Source: Lactococcus protaetiae (GTDB lineage Bacteria; Bacillota; Bacilli; Lactobacillales; Streptococcaceae). Taken from it: DNA of 64,000 bases. Under the pieces are notes generated by a model. The model did not search any database. It saw nothing but the letters and a program-made list of their open reading frames with translations, and had not been told where the DNA came from. Position numbers and translations under genes: made by a program. Shown piece by piece: positions 49,165 through 58,480 of this stretch (position 1 is its first letter; every line of letters begins with the position of its first letter). Where the stretch lies: NCBI RefSeq assembly GCF_006965445.1, contig NZ_CP041356.1, positions 744,001 through 808,000 on the forward strand, read 5' to 3'.

Positions 49165-50361
49165 ATGGCAAAATTGACTGTTAAAGACGTTGAACTTAAA
49201 GGTAAAAAAGTTCTTGTACGTGTGGACTTCAATGTTCCACTTAAAGATGGCGTAATTACTAATGATAACCGCATCACAGCAGCACTTCCAACAATCAAAT
49301 ATATTCTTGAAAATGGTGGACGTGCCATTCTCTTCTCTCACCTCGGACGTGTCAAAGAAGAAGCCGATAAAGCTGGTAAATCCCTTGCTCCAGTAGCAAA
49401 AGCTCTTTCTGAAAAATTGGGACAAGAAGTGGTATTCCCAGGTGTAACGCGTGGTGCTGAACTTGAAGCAGCAATCGCTGAGCTTAAAGACGGTGAAATC
49501 TTGCTCGTTGAAAACACTCGTTTTGAAGATGTTGACGGTAAAAAAGAATCTAAAAATGACCCTGAGCTTGGTAAATACTGGGCTTCACTAGGTGACGGTA
49601 TCTTCGTCAATGACGCATTTGGTACAGCTCACCGTGCGCACGCTTCAAACGTTGGTATCTCAGCAAATGTTGACAAAGCTGTTGCAGGATTCCTTCTTGA
49701 AAACGAAATTGCCTATATCCAAGAAGCTGTTGAAAATCCAGTTCGTCCATTCGTAGCTATCCTTGGTGGCTCAAAGGTTTCTGATAAGATTGGTGTTATC
49801 GAAAACTTGCTTGGTAAAGCTGACAAAGTCATCATCGGTGGTGGTATGGCTTATACATTCTTCAAAGCACAAGGGATTGAGATTGGTAATTCCCTTGTTG
49901 AAGAAGACAAGCTTGACCTTGCAAAAGAATTGCTTGAAAAAGCGCAAGGTAAATTGATTTTGCCAGTTGACTCAAAAGAAGCTGATGCATTTGCAGGTTA
50001 CACAGTTGTTAAAGATACAGAAGGCGAAGCTGTTGATGCAGGATTCCTTGGACTTGACGCTGGACCTAAATCAGTAGCAAAATTTGCCAAAGAACTTGAA
50101 GGTGCTAAAACAGTTGTTTGGAATGGTCCTATGGGTGTCTTTGAAAATCCTGACTTCCAAGCAGGTACAATCGGTGTAATGGATGCTATCATCGCTCAAC
50201 CAGGTGTAAAATCAATCATCGGTGGTGGAGACTCAGCTGCAGCTGCTATCAACCTTGGCCGTGCAGATAAATTCTCATGGATTTCAACAGGTGGTGGTGC
50301 TTCTATGGAACTCCTTGAAGGTAAAACACTTCCAGGACTTGCAGCATTGACTGATAAATAA
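49165..50361 (+). CDS. pgk: Phosphoglycerate kinase
   Basis: Glycolytic enzyme making ATP and 3-phosphoglycerate from 1,3-bisphosphoglycerate. It has 398 residues. [20 protein letters not shown] near residue 18, [45 protein letters not shown] and IGGGDSAAA are all present. Codons are those of a highly expressed gene. ATG 49165 follows AAGGAGAG with a 9-base gap. It has its own structured leader and a palindromic terminator, so it is probably monocistronic. Confidence 0.98.
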   Translation: MAKLTVKDVELKGKKVLVRVDFNVPLKDGVITNDNRITAALPTIKYILENGGRAILFSHLGRVKEEADKAGKSLAPVAKALSEKLGQEVVFPGVTRGAELEAAIAELKDGEILLVENTRFEDVDGKKESKNDPELGKYWASLGDGIFVNDAFGTAHRAHASNVGISANVDKAVAGFLLENEIAYIQEAVENPVRPFVAILGGSKVSDKIGVIENLLGKADKVIIGGGMAYTFFKAQGIEIGNSLVEEDKLDLAKELLEKAQGKLILPVDSKEADAFAGYTVVKDTEGEAVDAGFLGLDAGPKSVAKFAKELEGAKTVVWNGPMGVFENPDFQAGTIGVMDAIIAQPGVKSIIGGGDSAAAAINLGRADKFSWISTGGGASMELLEGKTLPGLAALTDK

Positions 50362-50368
50362 AATTTTG

Positions 50369-50398
50369 GACTCTGTCAGTACTGACAGAGTTTTTTTA
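50369..50398 (+). terminator. Terminator of pgk with exact CTGTCAG palindrome
   Basis: CTCTGTCAGTACTGACAGAG is a perfect 20-base palindrome followed by seven T residues right after the pgk stop codon. Confidence 0.88.
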
Positions 50399-50567
50399 TT
50401 TGGTTATGCTTGTTGTATATATAAGTTAGAACCTGTTTTTGAGTGGAAGGCACATTTTGTAGTTGAGCCTGCTTGCTTAGAACGCGGGAAAAGAAGCCCA
50501 CAGCGCTCCGCGGTTCGTTGGCTTATATTGCTTTGTCACAAGGACTCAAGCCATTTTTCATCATTTC

Positions 50568-50597
50568 TTGCAAATCGAGTTCACATCTTGATATAAT
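50568..50597 (+). promoter_or_regulatory. Promoter of rlmI (leaderless arrangement)
   Basis: TTGCAA at 50568-50573 and TATAAT at 50592-50597 with an 18-base spacer and an extended TG. Only six bases separate the -10 box from the start codon at 50604, so the mRNA probably has no leader; no Shine-Dalgarno is present. Confidence 0.65.
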
Positions 50598-50603
50598 GAA
50601 ATC

Positions 50604-51787
50604 ATGGAAAAAATTACAGTAACAAAGCAAGCAGCGAAGAAGTTACAAGCAGGTTATCCATTGCTTGTAAAAGAAGATTTGACGCTTGATACAGAAGAAG
50701 ATAGTTTTGTGCAATTTTTTGATGGGCAACAACATTTTCTTGGAACAGGATATTTATCAAAGCAAAATAAGGGTGTAGGTTGGCTTTTAACCACTGATAA
50801 TATCAAGATTGATCATCATTTTTATGTAGAAAAATTTGTAGTAGCACGTAGTTTAAGAGCAACATTTTTTCAAGACGAGTTGACGAATGCCTTTCGTTTG
50901 TTCAATGGTGAAGGCGATGGCATTGGTGGTGTGACTATTGATTTTTATGCAGGTTATGCTGTTTTTTCTTGGTACAATGCTTTCATTTTTGGTCAAAAAA
51001 AAGAAATTTTATCTGCTTTTAAAGTTGTTTTCCCTGAAATAATAGGAATTTATGAAAAAATAAGATTTGTCAGCACTGACAAAAATTCTGTCAGTAAAGA
51101 AAGTAGCTTTGTCAGTGGAAAAGAAGCATCAGAGCCTCTGCTTGTCAAAGAAAATGGGGTAATATATGCGACTTATCTCAACGAAGGGCTGATGACAGGG
51201 ATTTTCCTGGACCAGAAAGATGTCCGTGCGCGACTTGCAGACGGTCTTGCAGCGGGTAAAACGTTGCTCAATATGTTTAGTTATACGGGGCATTTTCTGT
51301 GGCGGCCGCAGTTGGAGGCGCGCTGCAGACGACTTCTGTGGACTTGGCGAAGCGTTCGCTTGAAAAGACACGTGAGCAGTTTTTGGGCAATGGAATTGAC
51401 CCAGAAACGCAAAAAATCTACGTGATGGACGTGTTTGGCTACTTCAACTATGCAAAGAAAAAACAGCTCTCTTATGATGTCATCGTCCTCGACCCACCTA
51501 GCTTTGCCAGAAATGGAAAGAAAACCTTTTCGGTTGCCAAAAACTATGGCGAATTGGTAGCATCATCTGTGGAGATTTTGGTGAAAAATGGGCTACTCAT
51601 TGCCTCAACCAATGCTGCCAACGTCACAGACAAGAAATTTCGTCAAATCGTAGAGCAGGCGCTAAAAAATAAAGGCGTGAGCTTCACGATTTTTCAAGAA
51701 GAAAAACTTCCTGCTGATTTCCATGTTGCAAAGGCCTTTCCAGAGGGAAATTACTTGAAAGTTTTATTTATTAATATAAAAAAATAA
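50604..51787 (+). CDS. rlmI: RlmI-like 23S rRNA cytosine methyltransferase, one frameshift here
   Basis: PUA-containing SAM-dependent methyltransferase of the RlmI/YwbD group. An N-terminal PUA-like part (residues 1-70) is followed by FRLFNGEGDGIGGVTIDFYA; GLMTGIFLDQKDVRARLADG and MFSYTGAFSVAAAVGGA (after repair) are the SAM motifs, and VIVLDPPSFARNGKK is the catalytic motif IV. The break is at 51287-51290 (GGGG); one G restores 394 residues. Between the two domains, about residues 155-172, the sequence is made of CTGTCAG half-sites (51068-51118), a probable linker insertion. Confidence 0.9.
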
Positions 51788-51816
51788 TCTTTTACAATTT
51801 ATATCACAAACAAAGA

Positions 51817-51848
51817 AAACCTGTCAGTATGCTGACAGGTTTTTATTT
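51817..51848 (+). terminator. Terminator of rlmI built from a CTGTCAG variant
   Basis: AAAACCTGTCAG pairs with CTGACAGGTTTT around three bases and is followed by a T-rich tail. Confidence 0.85.
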
Positions 51849-52157
51849 ACTGACAGAATGGTCTTTCTTGAATTTAGGGAATATCTATTTTAATTTCTCC
51901 CAAAAAAATGAGTAGCAAACTCATTTTGGCAGGAAGTGAGCTTAATCTCTAAAAAAATTGTCCACAAATAAATATTGTATGTACCAATTTTTATTATAAA
52001 ACCAACATTGTAACCGCTTTACTATATGTTTTAGATGTGATAAAATGCAAAGATAGTCTTAAAAATAAGACTGAAATAGTCCATCTCTAATTTTTCTATA
52101 AAATTAAAGATGAACAAGCATAAGAATAGGAGAAATGAGCAATATCTTGCGTTTGTT
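51849..52157. other. Gene-free stretch with fbp promoter
   Basis: AATGAG.AGCAAACTCATT forms a short stem near 51907-51925. TTTACT at 52018-52023 and TAAAAT at 52041-52046 are 17 bases apart and likely drive fbp. AGTCTT/AAGACT forms a hairpin in the leader near 52055-52072. The segment AAATTAAAGATGAAC near 52100 is shared with mosaic copy 1 at 3134. Confidence 0.55.
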
Positions 52158-54080
52158 ATGGATGAAAAATATTATAAACTATTGAAACAACAATTTTCTT
52201 CAAAAGAAGCAGTGCTGACAGAAATCATTAATTTGAATGCAATTTGCGAATTACCAAAAGCAACAGAGCATTTTGTCAGTGATTTACACGGCGAATATGA
52301 TGCTTTCAATCATGTTTTGCGTAATGGTTCAGGAAGCATCAAGGAAAAATTAAGAGAAAGTTTTCCAATGTTCACTTCCAAGCAAATCTCTGCACTTGCG
52401 ACCCTGATTTATTATCCACAAGAAAAACTTGATTGTGAACAAGCAAAACGTTCTGAAGTTTCCTTTGCAGAATATTGTCAGCAAAATCTTCTCTACTTAC
52501 TAGAAACGGCGAAATTTGTAGGAAGAAAATATACGCGCTCTAAAGTTCGTAAAGCACTACCAGAAAGATTTCGGTATATTTTAGAAGAGCTTGTGAGTGA
52601 AGTTGACTCAACGACAGATAAACAAGAATATTTTGATTCTATTGTGCAAAAACTACAAGATTTAGGTGAGTTGCCCAACTTGATTGTTGCTTTAGCAGAC
52701 ACCATTCGTAGATTAACAGTTGACCATCTTCACGTAGTAGGAGATATCTATGATCGAGGTCCCTACCCTGATAAAATCATTGACAGACTGATGAAAATGC
52801 CGTCAGTAGATGTTCAATGGGGAAATCATGATATTGTCTGGATGGCAGCTCTTGCAGGCTCTCCTCTTGCGATGATGAATGTGATTCGGATTTGTGCACG
52901 TTATGGCAATCTGGACATTCTTGAAGAGCGCTATGGCATAAATTTGAGAAGTTTACTAGAGTATGCTGATTGTTATTATCAACCAAGTGAGTCCTTTCGC
53001 CCACGACTCACAGATGGTGTGCGACTCTCTCATGAAGAAAATGATTTACTCAATAAGCTACAACAAGCCACAGCTATTTTACAATTTAAACTCGAAAGTC
53101 AATTGATTGCTCGCAGACCCGACTTCAATCTTGAACATCGTGATGTACTTCATTTCATCAATTTTGAACAAAAAAACATTCAAATAAACGGTCAAAAATA
53201 TGATTTGATTGATTTTCAAGCCCCAACAATCAATCTAGAAAATCCGTCAGTACTGACAGAAGAAGAAAAATTAATTTTAAATCACTTGTTAAAAAATTTT
53301 AAAGCTTCAGACAAGCTCAAACGTCATGTTGATTTTCTTCAAGAAAAAGGTTCAATGTACCTACGTTATAATGGCAACTTACTTATTCATGGCTGCTTGC
53401 CTCTCCATGAAAATGGAGATTTTAAATCTTTCCGAGTTGAACAGCAGTCCTACTCAGGACAATCCTTGTTGGATTTCTTTGACAAACACGTGAGAAATTG
53501 TCTTGCTCATCCAGAAGAGTCAGAAGACTTATCCACAGACTTGATGTGGTATTTATGGATAGGAGAATGCTCATCTCTTTTTGGAAAAGAAGCAATGACA
53601 ACCTTTGAACGCTATTATATCGCAGATAAAACAACACACATTGAAAAGAAAAATCCCTACTATCAACTTCGTGAAAATCCAGAGATTATCTCAAGAATCT
53701 TAGAAAATTTTGACCTCCATCAAGAAGGGCACCTTATCAATGGTCATACCCCGATTAAAGAAAAAAATGGTGAGAATCCGATTAAAGCAGGAGGAAAACT
53801 AATTGTCATTGATGGTGGATTTTCAAAACCCTATCAAAAAGAAACAGGAATTGCTGGCTACACATTGCTTTATAACAGTTATGGTATTCAACTTGTTGCT
53901 CATCAACCATTTTCAACAGTAAAGACCGCTGTAGAGCAAGGGAGTGACATCATGAGTGTAAAGCGATTAGTTGAACAAGTTGCCAAACGAAAAAGAGTAA
54001 AAGATACTAATATCGGTCAACAACTTTTGAAAAATATTGAAGATTTGGAATATCTATTTGAACACTATGAAAAATATTAA
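52158..54080 (+). CDS. fbp: Class III fructose-1,6-bisphosphatase
   Basis: Gluconeogenic enzyme of the Firmicutes-specific class III, a calcineurin-like metallophosphatase. DLHGEYDAF near residue 40, GDIYDRGPYPDKI near 190, WGNHDIVWMA near 220 and NGHTPIKEKNG near 540 give the metal ligands. Length is 640 residues from ATG 52158, as in relatives; ATG 52110 in the same frame adds 16 residues, and AGGAGA at 52127 fits neither perfectly. A mosaic repeat begins on the base after the stop codon. A palindrome variant at 53245-53260 is read as SVLTE. Confidence 0.94.
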   Translation: MDEKYYKLLKQQFSSKEAVLTEIINLNAICELPKATEHFVSDLHGEYDAFNHVLRNGSGSIKEKLRESFPMFTSKQISALATLIYYPQEKLDCEQAKRSEVSFAEYCQQNLLYLLETAKFVGRKYTRSKVRKALPERFRYILEELVSEVDSTTDKQEYFDSIVQKLQDLGELPNLIVALADTIRRLTVDHLHVVGDIYDRGPYPDKIIDRLMKMPSVDVQWGNHDIVWMAALAGSPLAMMNVIRICARYGNLDILEERYGINLRSLLEYADCYYQPSESFRPRLTDGVRLSHEENDLLNKLQQATAILQFKLESQLIARRPDFNLEHRDVLHFINFEQKNIQINGQKYDLIDFQAPTINLENPSVLTEEEKLILNHLLKNFKASDKLKRHVDFLQEKGSMYLRYNGNLLIHGCLPLHENGDFKSFRVEQQSYSGQSLLDFFDKHVRNCLAHPEESEDLSTDLMWYLWIGECSSLFGKEAMTTFERYYIADKTTHIEKKNPYYQLRENPEIISRILENFDLHQEGHLINGHTPIKEKNGENPIKAGGKLIVIDGGFSKPYQKETGIAGYTLLYNSYGIQLVAHQPFSTVKTAVEQGSDIMSVKRLVEQVAKRKRVKDTNIGQQLLKNIEDLEYLFEHYEKY

Positions 54081-54648
54081 ATGAAGTCAAGACTTATTCA
54101 GTGGGAGTTTCGTAAAACATTTGTCCATTTTCTCTAGTCGCTATCTTCGCTGCGCTACGCTGTCCGTTTGCTTAACTGCTAAAGCAGCAAGAGCAAAAGG
54201 CAAAGCGACTGATAAAAGGGCAACTCGCCACTGAATTTAAGGTACAACCTCACATCTTCGATATGAGGTCACACCTCCGCTTCACTTCGTTATCCATTCG
54301 CTCTATCTCCGCTTTGCTGCGCTGTCGATTTCACTAAGCCACTAAAGTGGCAAGTTCAAATCGCAATCGACTAAAGTCGCAAGGCGAAGTGGTCTTTTCC
54401 AAGAAGCCTAGGCGCTAAAAGCGCCAACGCCCTATGGCAGTCGGACGAAATTCAAAGATTGCGATTGCGACTAGGTGCTTCAGTACCGTAGCGAGAATGG
54501 ACAGCGTAGCGAAGCGGAGATAGTGCTGCTTTATCTCCGACCTAAGAGGTCGGATTGCGATTGCGACTAGGCGCTTCAGCGCCTTAGTGAGCATCGACAG
54601 CGTAGCCGTAAGGCGGAGATAGCACGCACTTGTTTTGATAAAAAGCAA
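54081..54648. repeat. Mosaic intergenic repeat, copy 5, left arm of a 375-bp inverted repeat
   Basis: Starts directly after the fbp stop with ATGAAGTCAAGACTTATTCA. Positions 54081-54455 return in reversed orientation at 58498-58874 with only a few differences. Modules include GCTGCTTTAGCAG reversed, CAACCTCACATC...GATATGAGG, GCCACTAAAGTGGC and GGCGCTAAAAGCGCC. The rest (54456-54648) repeats GACCTAAGAGGTC and GCGATTGCGACTAGG modules. No gene is credible in it. Confidence 0.85.
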
Positions 54649-54714
54649 ACAACCAATAATATTGACTAATATTATTCTTTGTGATAGGATTATATAAAAA
54701 GATAAGGAGAAATC

Positions 54715-55038
54715 ATGACCCTATTTGAAAGAATAAAACTCCTAGCAGAGCAAAAAAGAATCAGTTTACGTACAGTTGCGATTGAGCTTGGTTTAGGAGA
54801 AAACTATCTCTATTCATTAAAAAATAAGAAGCCAAATGCAGATAATCTTGAAAAAATTGCAGATTATTTTAACACAACGACAGATTATCTTTTAGGAAGA
54901 GAGTCAATCACTGATGAAGATTTAGAAACAAAAATTGATCACGCAGTTATGTTTGGTGGCAAGCCCCTTGATGATAGTGACAGAAAGATGTTTAAAGAGC
55001 TTTTACACACCTATCTTAATAACAAACCTCAGAAATAA
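54715..55038 (+). CDS. Phage-type XRE repressor
   Basis: A 107-residue DNA-binding protein. FERIKLLAEQKRISLRTVAI then ELGLGENYLYSLKNKKPNAD is a helix-turn-helix of the Cro/CI (XRE) type, followed by YFNTTTDYLLG. The tail is short and lacks a LexA-like self-cleavage domain, as in repressors that are cleaved or antagonised by an ImmA/IrrE peptidase, encoded next. AAGGAGAA precedes ATG. It probably controls the remnant phage genes and itself. Confidence 0.87.
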   Translation: MTLFERIKLLAEQKRISLRTVAIELGLGENYLYSLKNKKPNADNLEKIADYFNTTTDYLLGRESITDEDLETKIDHAVMFGGKPLDDSDRKMFKELLHTYLNNKPQK

Positions 55039-55051
55039 GCGGGGAAACGCG

Positions 55052-55459
55052 ATGGAGTATAACGCACTGATTAAAGAGCTAGGCGTAGAAGTCATCCTCT
55101 TTTATCCGACCAATCCTGAAAGTCAAACCGATGGGATATATTTTCCAGATGATAATATTATTTTTGTCAATGGGATGTTAGCGGAAATTGAACGTGAAAA
55201 CATTATCTTACATGAGTTGGGACACTTGATAAGCGGACATTATCGCTATGACTGCCAGCCTGACATGATTCATGTTGGAGAAGAAAATCAGGCTGACCGA
55301 TATATGGTAAAATCCAGAGCAGAACAATATCTTGAAAGTTTTGACGATCAGCCTGATTATATTGACATTCATGGTTTTCTCACTCTTTTTCATATCAAAC
55401 CAAGCCTTTACGATATGGCAGACTCAGTTTTTCGACAACTTCTCAATTATTCTAATTAA
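55052..55459 (+). CDS. ImmA/IrrE family metallopeptidase
   Basis: A 135-residue zinc peptidase-like protein. ILHELGHLISGHY carries the HExxH-like HELGH metal motif near residue 52 and EENQADRYM the third ligand. Such proteins inactivate the adjacent repressor during phage or ICE induction. ATG 55052, 13 bases after the repressor stop, gives the family N-terminus. With the repressor it forms an intact control module although most phage genes are gone. Confidence 0.88.
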   Translation: MEYNALIKELGVEVILFYPTNPESQTDGIYFPDDNIIFVNGMLAEIERENIILHELGHLISGHYRYDCQPDMIHVGEENQADRYMVKSRAEQYLESFDDQPDYIDIHGFLTLFHIKPSLYDMADSVFRQLLNYSN

Positions 55460-55467
55460 TAAAAAAT

Positions 55468-55498
55468 AACGCTGGTACTTCGATATTACAGCGTTTTT
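55468..55498 (+). terminator. Terminator of the repressor-peptidase operon
   Basis: AACGCTG pairs with CAGCGTT around a 14-base loop, followed by five T residues. Confidence 0.75.
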
Positions 55499-55552
55499 CT
55501 ATGATTTAAGATAAAAAATATAATTATTTTTATTAAAAAGAATATTTTTCTC

Positions 55553-55581
55553 TTGACAATGACTATTGAAAAGAGTAATAT
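55553..55581 (+). promoter_or_regulatory. Promoter of the orphan tail gene with long structured leader
   Basis: TTGACA at 55553-55558 and TAATAT at 55576-55581 with a 17-base spacer. The leader of about 200 bases holds ATAAGTTAAAAT near 55590 and its complement ATTTTAACTTAT near 55700, and a direct repeat ATTGAAAAGARTAAT near 55565 and 55685. No gene lies in the 55499-55783 gap. Confidence 0.6.
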
Positions 55582-55783
55582 AAATTCATAAGTTAAAATA
55601 ATTTAAAAAACAGTAATATTTTACAAATCAGGGATAAAGTCTACCCACTGCCTACTAATTAGAGTAAATAATTGCAAAAAAAAGATTGAAAAGAATAATT
55701 TTAACTTATAAAATAGTCAGAGTGACAGTGCGCACGACTCAGACGATGAATACTATAAAAAAAACAAATAGGAGAAATAACAA

Positions 55784-56302
55784 ATGGCAGATACAACAAC
55801 ACCAGTACAAATTGAAGGAAAGCGCGTCGTTTATCTTTATCGTCTTTATTCAGATCGGTTGACAGCAGGCGCTTCTGCATTGGCTTTTCAAACAGAAAAT
55901 GAACATACTATCTCAGCTGATAGTGACATTACTGCTACGAAAGATGGAAATCTTGTTAAAACAAAACCAGTTTCAGAAGAAATTACAGCGACCTCTCTTC
56001 TTGCAACTCACAGTCCTTTGATTCAAAAATTTAAAGATGCAGTCCGCTCAGGAGAAGCCGTTGAAATTTGGGAGATTAATCTTGATGAACCAACAGCAGA
56101 TGGCGAAAAATATGAGGCGGAGTATTTCCAAGCAATCATGACAGAATTCACGCTCAAGACAAATGCTGAGGATATTGCTGAAGTTGACACAAAATTTGCA
56201 GTCAACGGTGCTGGAAAATCAGGAGAAGCAACACTCTCATCTGAAAACCAAGCTATTGTAGACTATGTCTTCCAAGATACTACAGTAACAAATCCAGCTT
56301 AA
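55784..56302 (+). CDS. Orphan phage major tail protein (TP901-1 type)
   Basis: A 172-residue structural protein resembling the major tail protein of TP901-1-like siphophages. TPVQIEGKRVVYLYRLY, then LAFQTENEHTISADSDITAT and KDGNLVKTKPVSEEIT are typical of the tail-tube fold, and FQAIMTEFTLKTNAED follows. AGGAGAAATAAC precedes ATG. It is complete, has its own promoter and terminator, and no capsid, portal or terminase genes surround it. It may be kept by chance, used as a tailocin-like or exported protein, or expressed as a helper to incoming phage; none can be shown here. Confidence 0.8.
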   Translation: MADTTTPVQIEGKRVVYLYRLYSDRLTAGASALAFQTENEHTISADSDITATKDGNLVKTKPVSEEITATSLLATHSPLIQKFKDAVRSGEAVEIWEINLDEPTADGEKYEAEYFQAIMTEFTLKTNAEDIAEVDTKFAVNGAGKSGEATLSSENQAIVDYVFQDTTVTNPA

Positions 56303-56305
56303 TAT

Positions 56306-56357
56306 AAAAAAACTTCCTCTGTATTTAGAACAGGAAAATACAGAGGAAGTTTTTTTA
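56306..56357 (+). terminator. Strong terminator after the tail gene
   Basis: AAAACTTCCTCTGTATTT and its complement form an 18-bp stem with a short loop, followed by T residues. Termination after the major tail gene is a known layout in tailed phages. Confidence 0.88.
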
Positions 56358-56369
56358 TCACTCACAAAT

Positions 56370-56519
56370 ATGATAAGTTTGAAAAAATTTTACGATTATA
56401 AAGTACGGATTACTAAAGTGGGAGGAGAGTTTCAAAGCGAGGATAACCCACAAATACAGACGATTAAAGAGCGTTTCAGAGAGTATATAAAAAGAAAAAG
56501 ACAGAATAAAAAAGATTAG
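56370..56519 (+). CDS. Possible 49-residue phage fragment
   Basis: Encodes a Lys/Arg-rich peptide starting MISLKKFYDYKVRI and ending YIKRKRQNKKD. It lies where tail chaperone genes follow the major tail gene in related phages, but no ribosome site is visible and length is short. It may be the remnant of such a gene. Confidence 0.3.
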   Translation: MISLKKFYDYKVRITKVGGEFQSEDNPQIQTIKERFREYIKRKRQNKKD

Positions 56520-56684
56520 TTCTTTTATCACTTACAAATAACTTTTATATAAAAGTTATCATCAAAAAATTGGAAAATAAAACGAGCGGTAAAGAATTCA
56601 ATGATGAATGAAATAACGATGACAACGATGAAAATAGTACCGATAAGTAATAGGGGTATATTAATTACTGCTATGTCAGATATT

Positions 56685-56828
56685 ATGGGCATGCTAAAGC
56701 TATGGCTCAAACTGTTCAGACTAGTTTGAACAGTTTTAAAGAAAAACGGTGCAATCAAAGAAGCGACAAATGCATTAGAGAGGTTTAATAAACAATCAGG
56801 AATAGTAGCGGATTCACAAAAAATATGA
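56685..56828 (+). pseudogene. Decayed phage gene fragment, tape-measure-like
   Basis: The plus strand reads AMAQTVQTSLNSFKE and, one frame on, GAIKEATNALERFNKQSGIV then ADSQKI and a stop. One surplus A near 56744 separates the two. The helical, Gln/Ala/Asn-rich text suits a phage tape-measure protein end. A minus-strand hydrophobic frame at 56528-56758 covers part of the same DNA but has no ribosome site. The rest of 56520-56891 shows nothing firm. Confidence 0.35.
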
Positions 56829-56891
56829 ATAATGTATTAAAAAAGGAGAAGAACCTTAAAGGAAAAACATACTGTACAGGTGATTATCTAC

Positions 56892-56924
56892 TAAAAAAGC
56901 ACTTGGAATATACCAAGTGCTTTT
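56892..56924 (-). terminator. Terminator of tRNA-Leu
   Basis: On the minus strand AAGCACTTGG and CCAAGTGCTT form a 10-bp stem followed by T residues, 8 bases beyond the tRNA 3' end. Confidence 0.85.
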
Positions 56925-56931
56925 GTATTAG

Positions 56932-57017
56932 TGCGGTGGGAGGGACTTGAACCCTCACGACCTAAAGCGGTCACAGGATCCTTAATCCTGCGCGTCTGCC
57001 AATTCCGCCACCACCGC
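56932..57017 (-). tRNA. tRNA-Leu, anticodon AAG
   Basis: An 86-base tRNA of the long-variable-arm class. The acceptor stem is GCGGTGG/CCACCGC with discriminator A and no encoded CCA. The anticodon stem is CAGGA/TCCTG around the loop TTAAGGA, which puts AAG at positions 34-36; A34 would be converted to inosine to read CUU, CUC and CUA. The T arm contains GGTTCAAGTCC. It lies inside the inverted-repeat island next to the phage remnant and could once have been an integration site, though no attachment repeat is seen. Confidence 0.95.
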
Positions 57018-57143
57018 AAGACAGTACCTTAATATAGTACCATTTCCTCGTCTATTGTGCAAGTGCCAGCTGTACGTGGGACTCATACAGCTCATAAGAG
57101 GGCAGCTCGTTCACGAAATAGTTCGCGTGAATACAGTTTTTCG

Positions 57144-58397
57144 CTAATCTATGTTTTCTGCACTATGAAAGCCCGCAACCCAGCCAGTGACGAAGGCACA
57201 GGTGATATTATAACCACCAGTATAACCATTGATATCAAGGAGTTCTCCTGTTAGGAATAAGCCTGTTGTGATTTTACTTTCCATCGTTTTCGGATTGATT
57301 TCTTTAAGACGAACACCGCCACCAGTGACAAAGGATTTTTCGATAGGAAAAGTCTGAGCAATCTTAATCAATAAATTTTTGAAAAGGTCAACAAGTTTTT
57401 CGATTTGCTTTTCTGTCAGTGTTCTGACAGGAAGTTCGGAGGAGATTTTGGCTTTTTGGAGAATGAAAAGCAGCATACGTTCTTGTGTCAATGCTGACAG
57501 TGCATTTTTGATAGATTTATCGGATTTTGTAAGTAATGATAGCTCGTGTTTTAGCTGGCTGGCACTTTTATTTGGAAATTGATCCAATTTTACAGTAACA
57601 AAAGGTTCGTCTTTAGCTAAAAGTTGATTGATAAAGCTTGAACAACGTAAAGCTGCGGGACCACTTAAACCAAAATGAGTGAAAAGCAAGTCATGTTGAT
57701 GGCTTACAACAGTCTTGCCTTTGGCATTGAGGACGGAAAGAGAAACATCTCGTAAAGAAATCCCTTGAAGCGTTTTATCTAAAATAAATGTTTCATTAGA
57801 AATTAATGCAGATTCTGTGGCATAAAGATGGGAAATGCTATGGCCAGCAGATTTTGCTAAACGATAACCATCTCCAGTTGAACCCGTGGAGGGATAGGCG
57901 CGTCCGCCCGTTGACAAGATAACACGAGGTGCAAAAAAATCATCGGAGACAGTAGAAACACCAGTAACAGCAGTATTGTCAAGCAAAAGTTGCGTCACCG
58001 CTTGGTTGGGGAAATAACTGATATGCAAACTAAGAATTTTGTTAAACAGGGCATCTACAATGGTTTTTGATTTGTCGGTTATAGGGAACATTCGCCCATG
58101 GTCTTCCTCTTTTAATTTTACGCCAGTGTTTTCGAAGAATTCAATGATATTTTGATTAGAAAATTGAGAAAAAGCGGAATAGAGAAAACGCCCATTCCCT
58201 GGAACATTGGACAATATTTCTTCAACCGAGCGTGAGTTAGTGACATTGCAACGTCCACCACCTGTCATCAGCAGTTTTTTTCCGACTTTTTTATTTTTGT
58301 CAATGAGCGCAACTTTGCAGCCTTTTTGTGCTGCAGAGATTGCTGCCATCATTCCTGATGGACCAGCGCCAACAACGATTACATCAAATTTTTTCAT
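57144..58397 (-). CDS. BaiN/HI0933-like NAD(P)/FAD-dependent oxidoreductase
   Basis: A 417-residue flavoprotein. VIVVGAGPSGMMAAISAAQK is the FAD Rossmann motif at the start, KKLLMTGGGRCNVTNS the conserved second motif, and the end reads FLTGELLDINGYTGGYNITC then AFVTGWVAG, which is diagnostic for the HI0933/BaiN family. The physiological substrate is not established. TATAAT (minus strand, 58404-58409) ends six bases before ATG and no ribosome site exists. Expression toward the tRNA-Leu makes the two convergent with nothing and collinear with each other. Confidence 0.92.
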   Translation of the reverse strand: MKKFDVIVVGAGPSGMMAAISAAQKGCKVALIDKNKKVGKKLLMTGGGRCNVTNSRSVEEILSNVPGNGRFLYSAFSQFSNQNIIEFFENTGVKLKEEDHGRMFPITDKSKTIVDALFNKILSLHISYFPNQAVTQLLLDNTAVTGVSTVSDDFFAPRVILSTGGRAYPSTGSTGDGYRLAKSAGHSISHLYATESALISNETFILDKTLQGISLRDVSLSVLNAKGKTVVSHQHDLLFTHFGLSGPAALRCSSFINQLLAKDEPFVTVKLDQFPNKSASQLKHELSLLTKSDKSIKNALSALTQERMLLFILQKAKISSELPVRTLTEKQIEKLVDLFKNLLIKIAQTFPIEKSFVTGGGVRLKEINPKTMESKITTGLFLTGELLDINGYTGGYNITCAFVTGWVAGFHSAENID

Positions 58398-58403
58398 GTT
58401 AAA

Positions 58404-58409
58404 ATTATA
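58404..58409 (-). promoter_or_regulatory. Extended -10 box of the BaiN-like gene (leaderless arrangement)
   Basis: On the minus strand TGATATAAT is followed by TTTAAC and the ATG, which leaves no room for an untranslated leader. Confidence 0.6.
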
Positions 58410-58480
58410 TCATGAAAACTGATAAATTCGCTTAGAGATTAACGACATAAGTTTTTATAATAGATTAATTCTATTTTAAC

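Noticed and set aside
50366-50596. Open frame of 76 codons between pgk and rlmI
   Set aside because: It starts inside the pgk terminator and its end overlaps the rlmI promoter; composition does not look coding.
56528-56758. Minus-strand hydrophobic frame of 76 codons in the phage remnant
   Set aside because: No ribosome site; it overlaps plus-strand text that looks like decayed phage tape-measure sequence.
56932-57017. Phage attachment site at the tRNA-Leu 3' end
   Set aside because: I found no second copy of the tRNA 3' end in the island and no integrase gene, so attachment cannot be supported.
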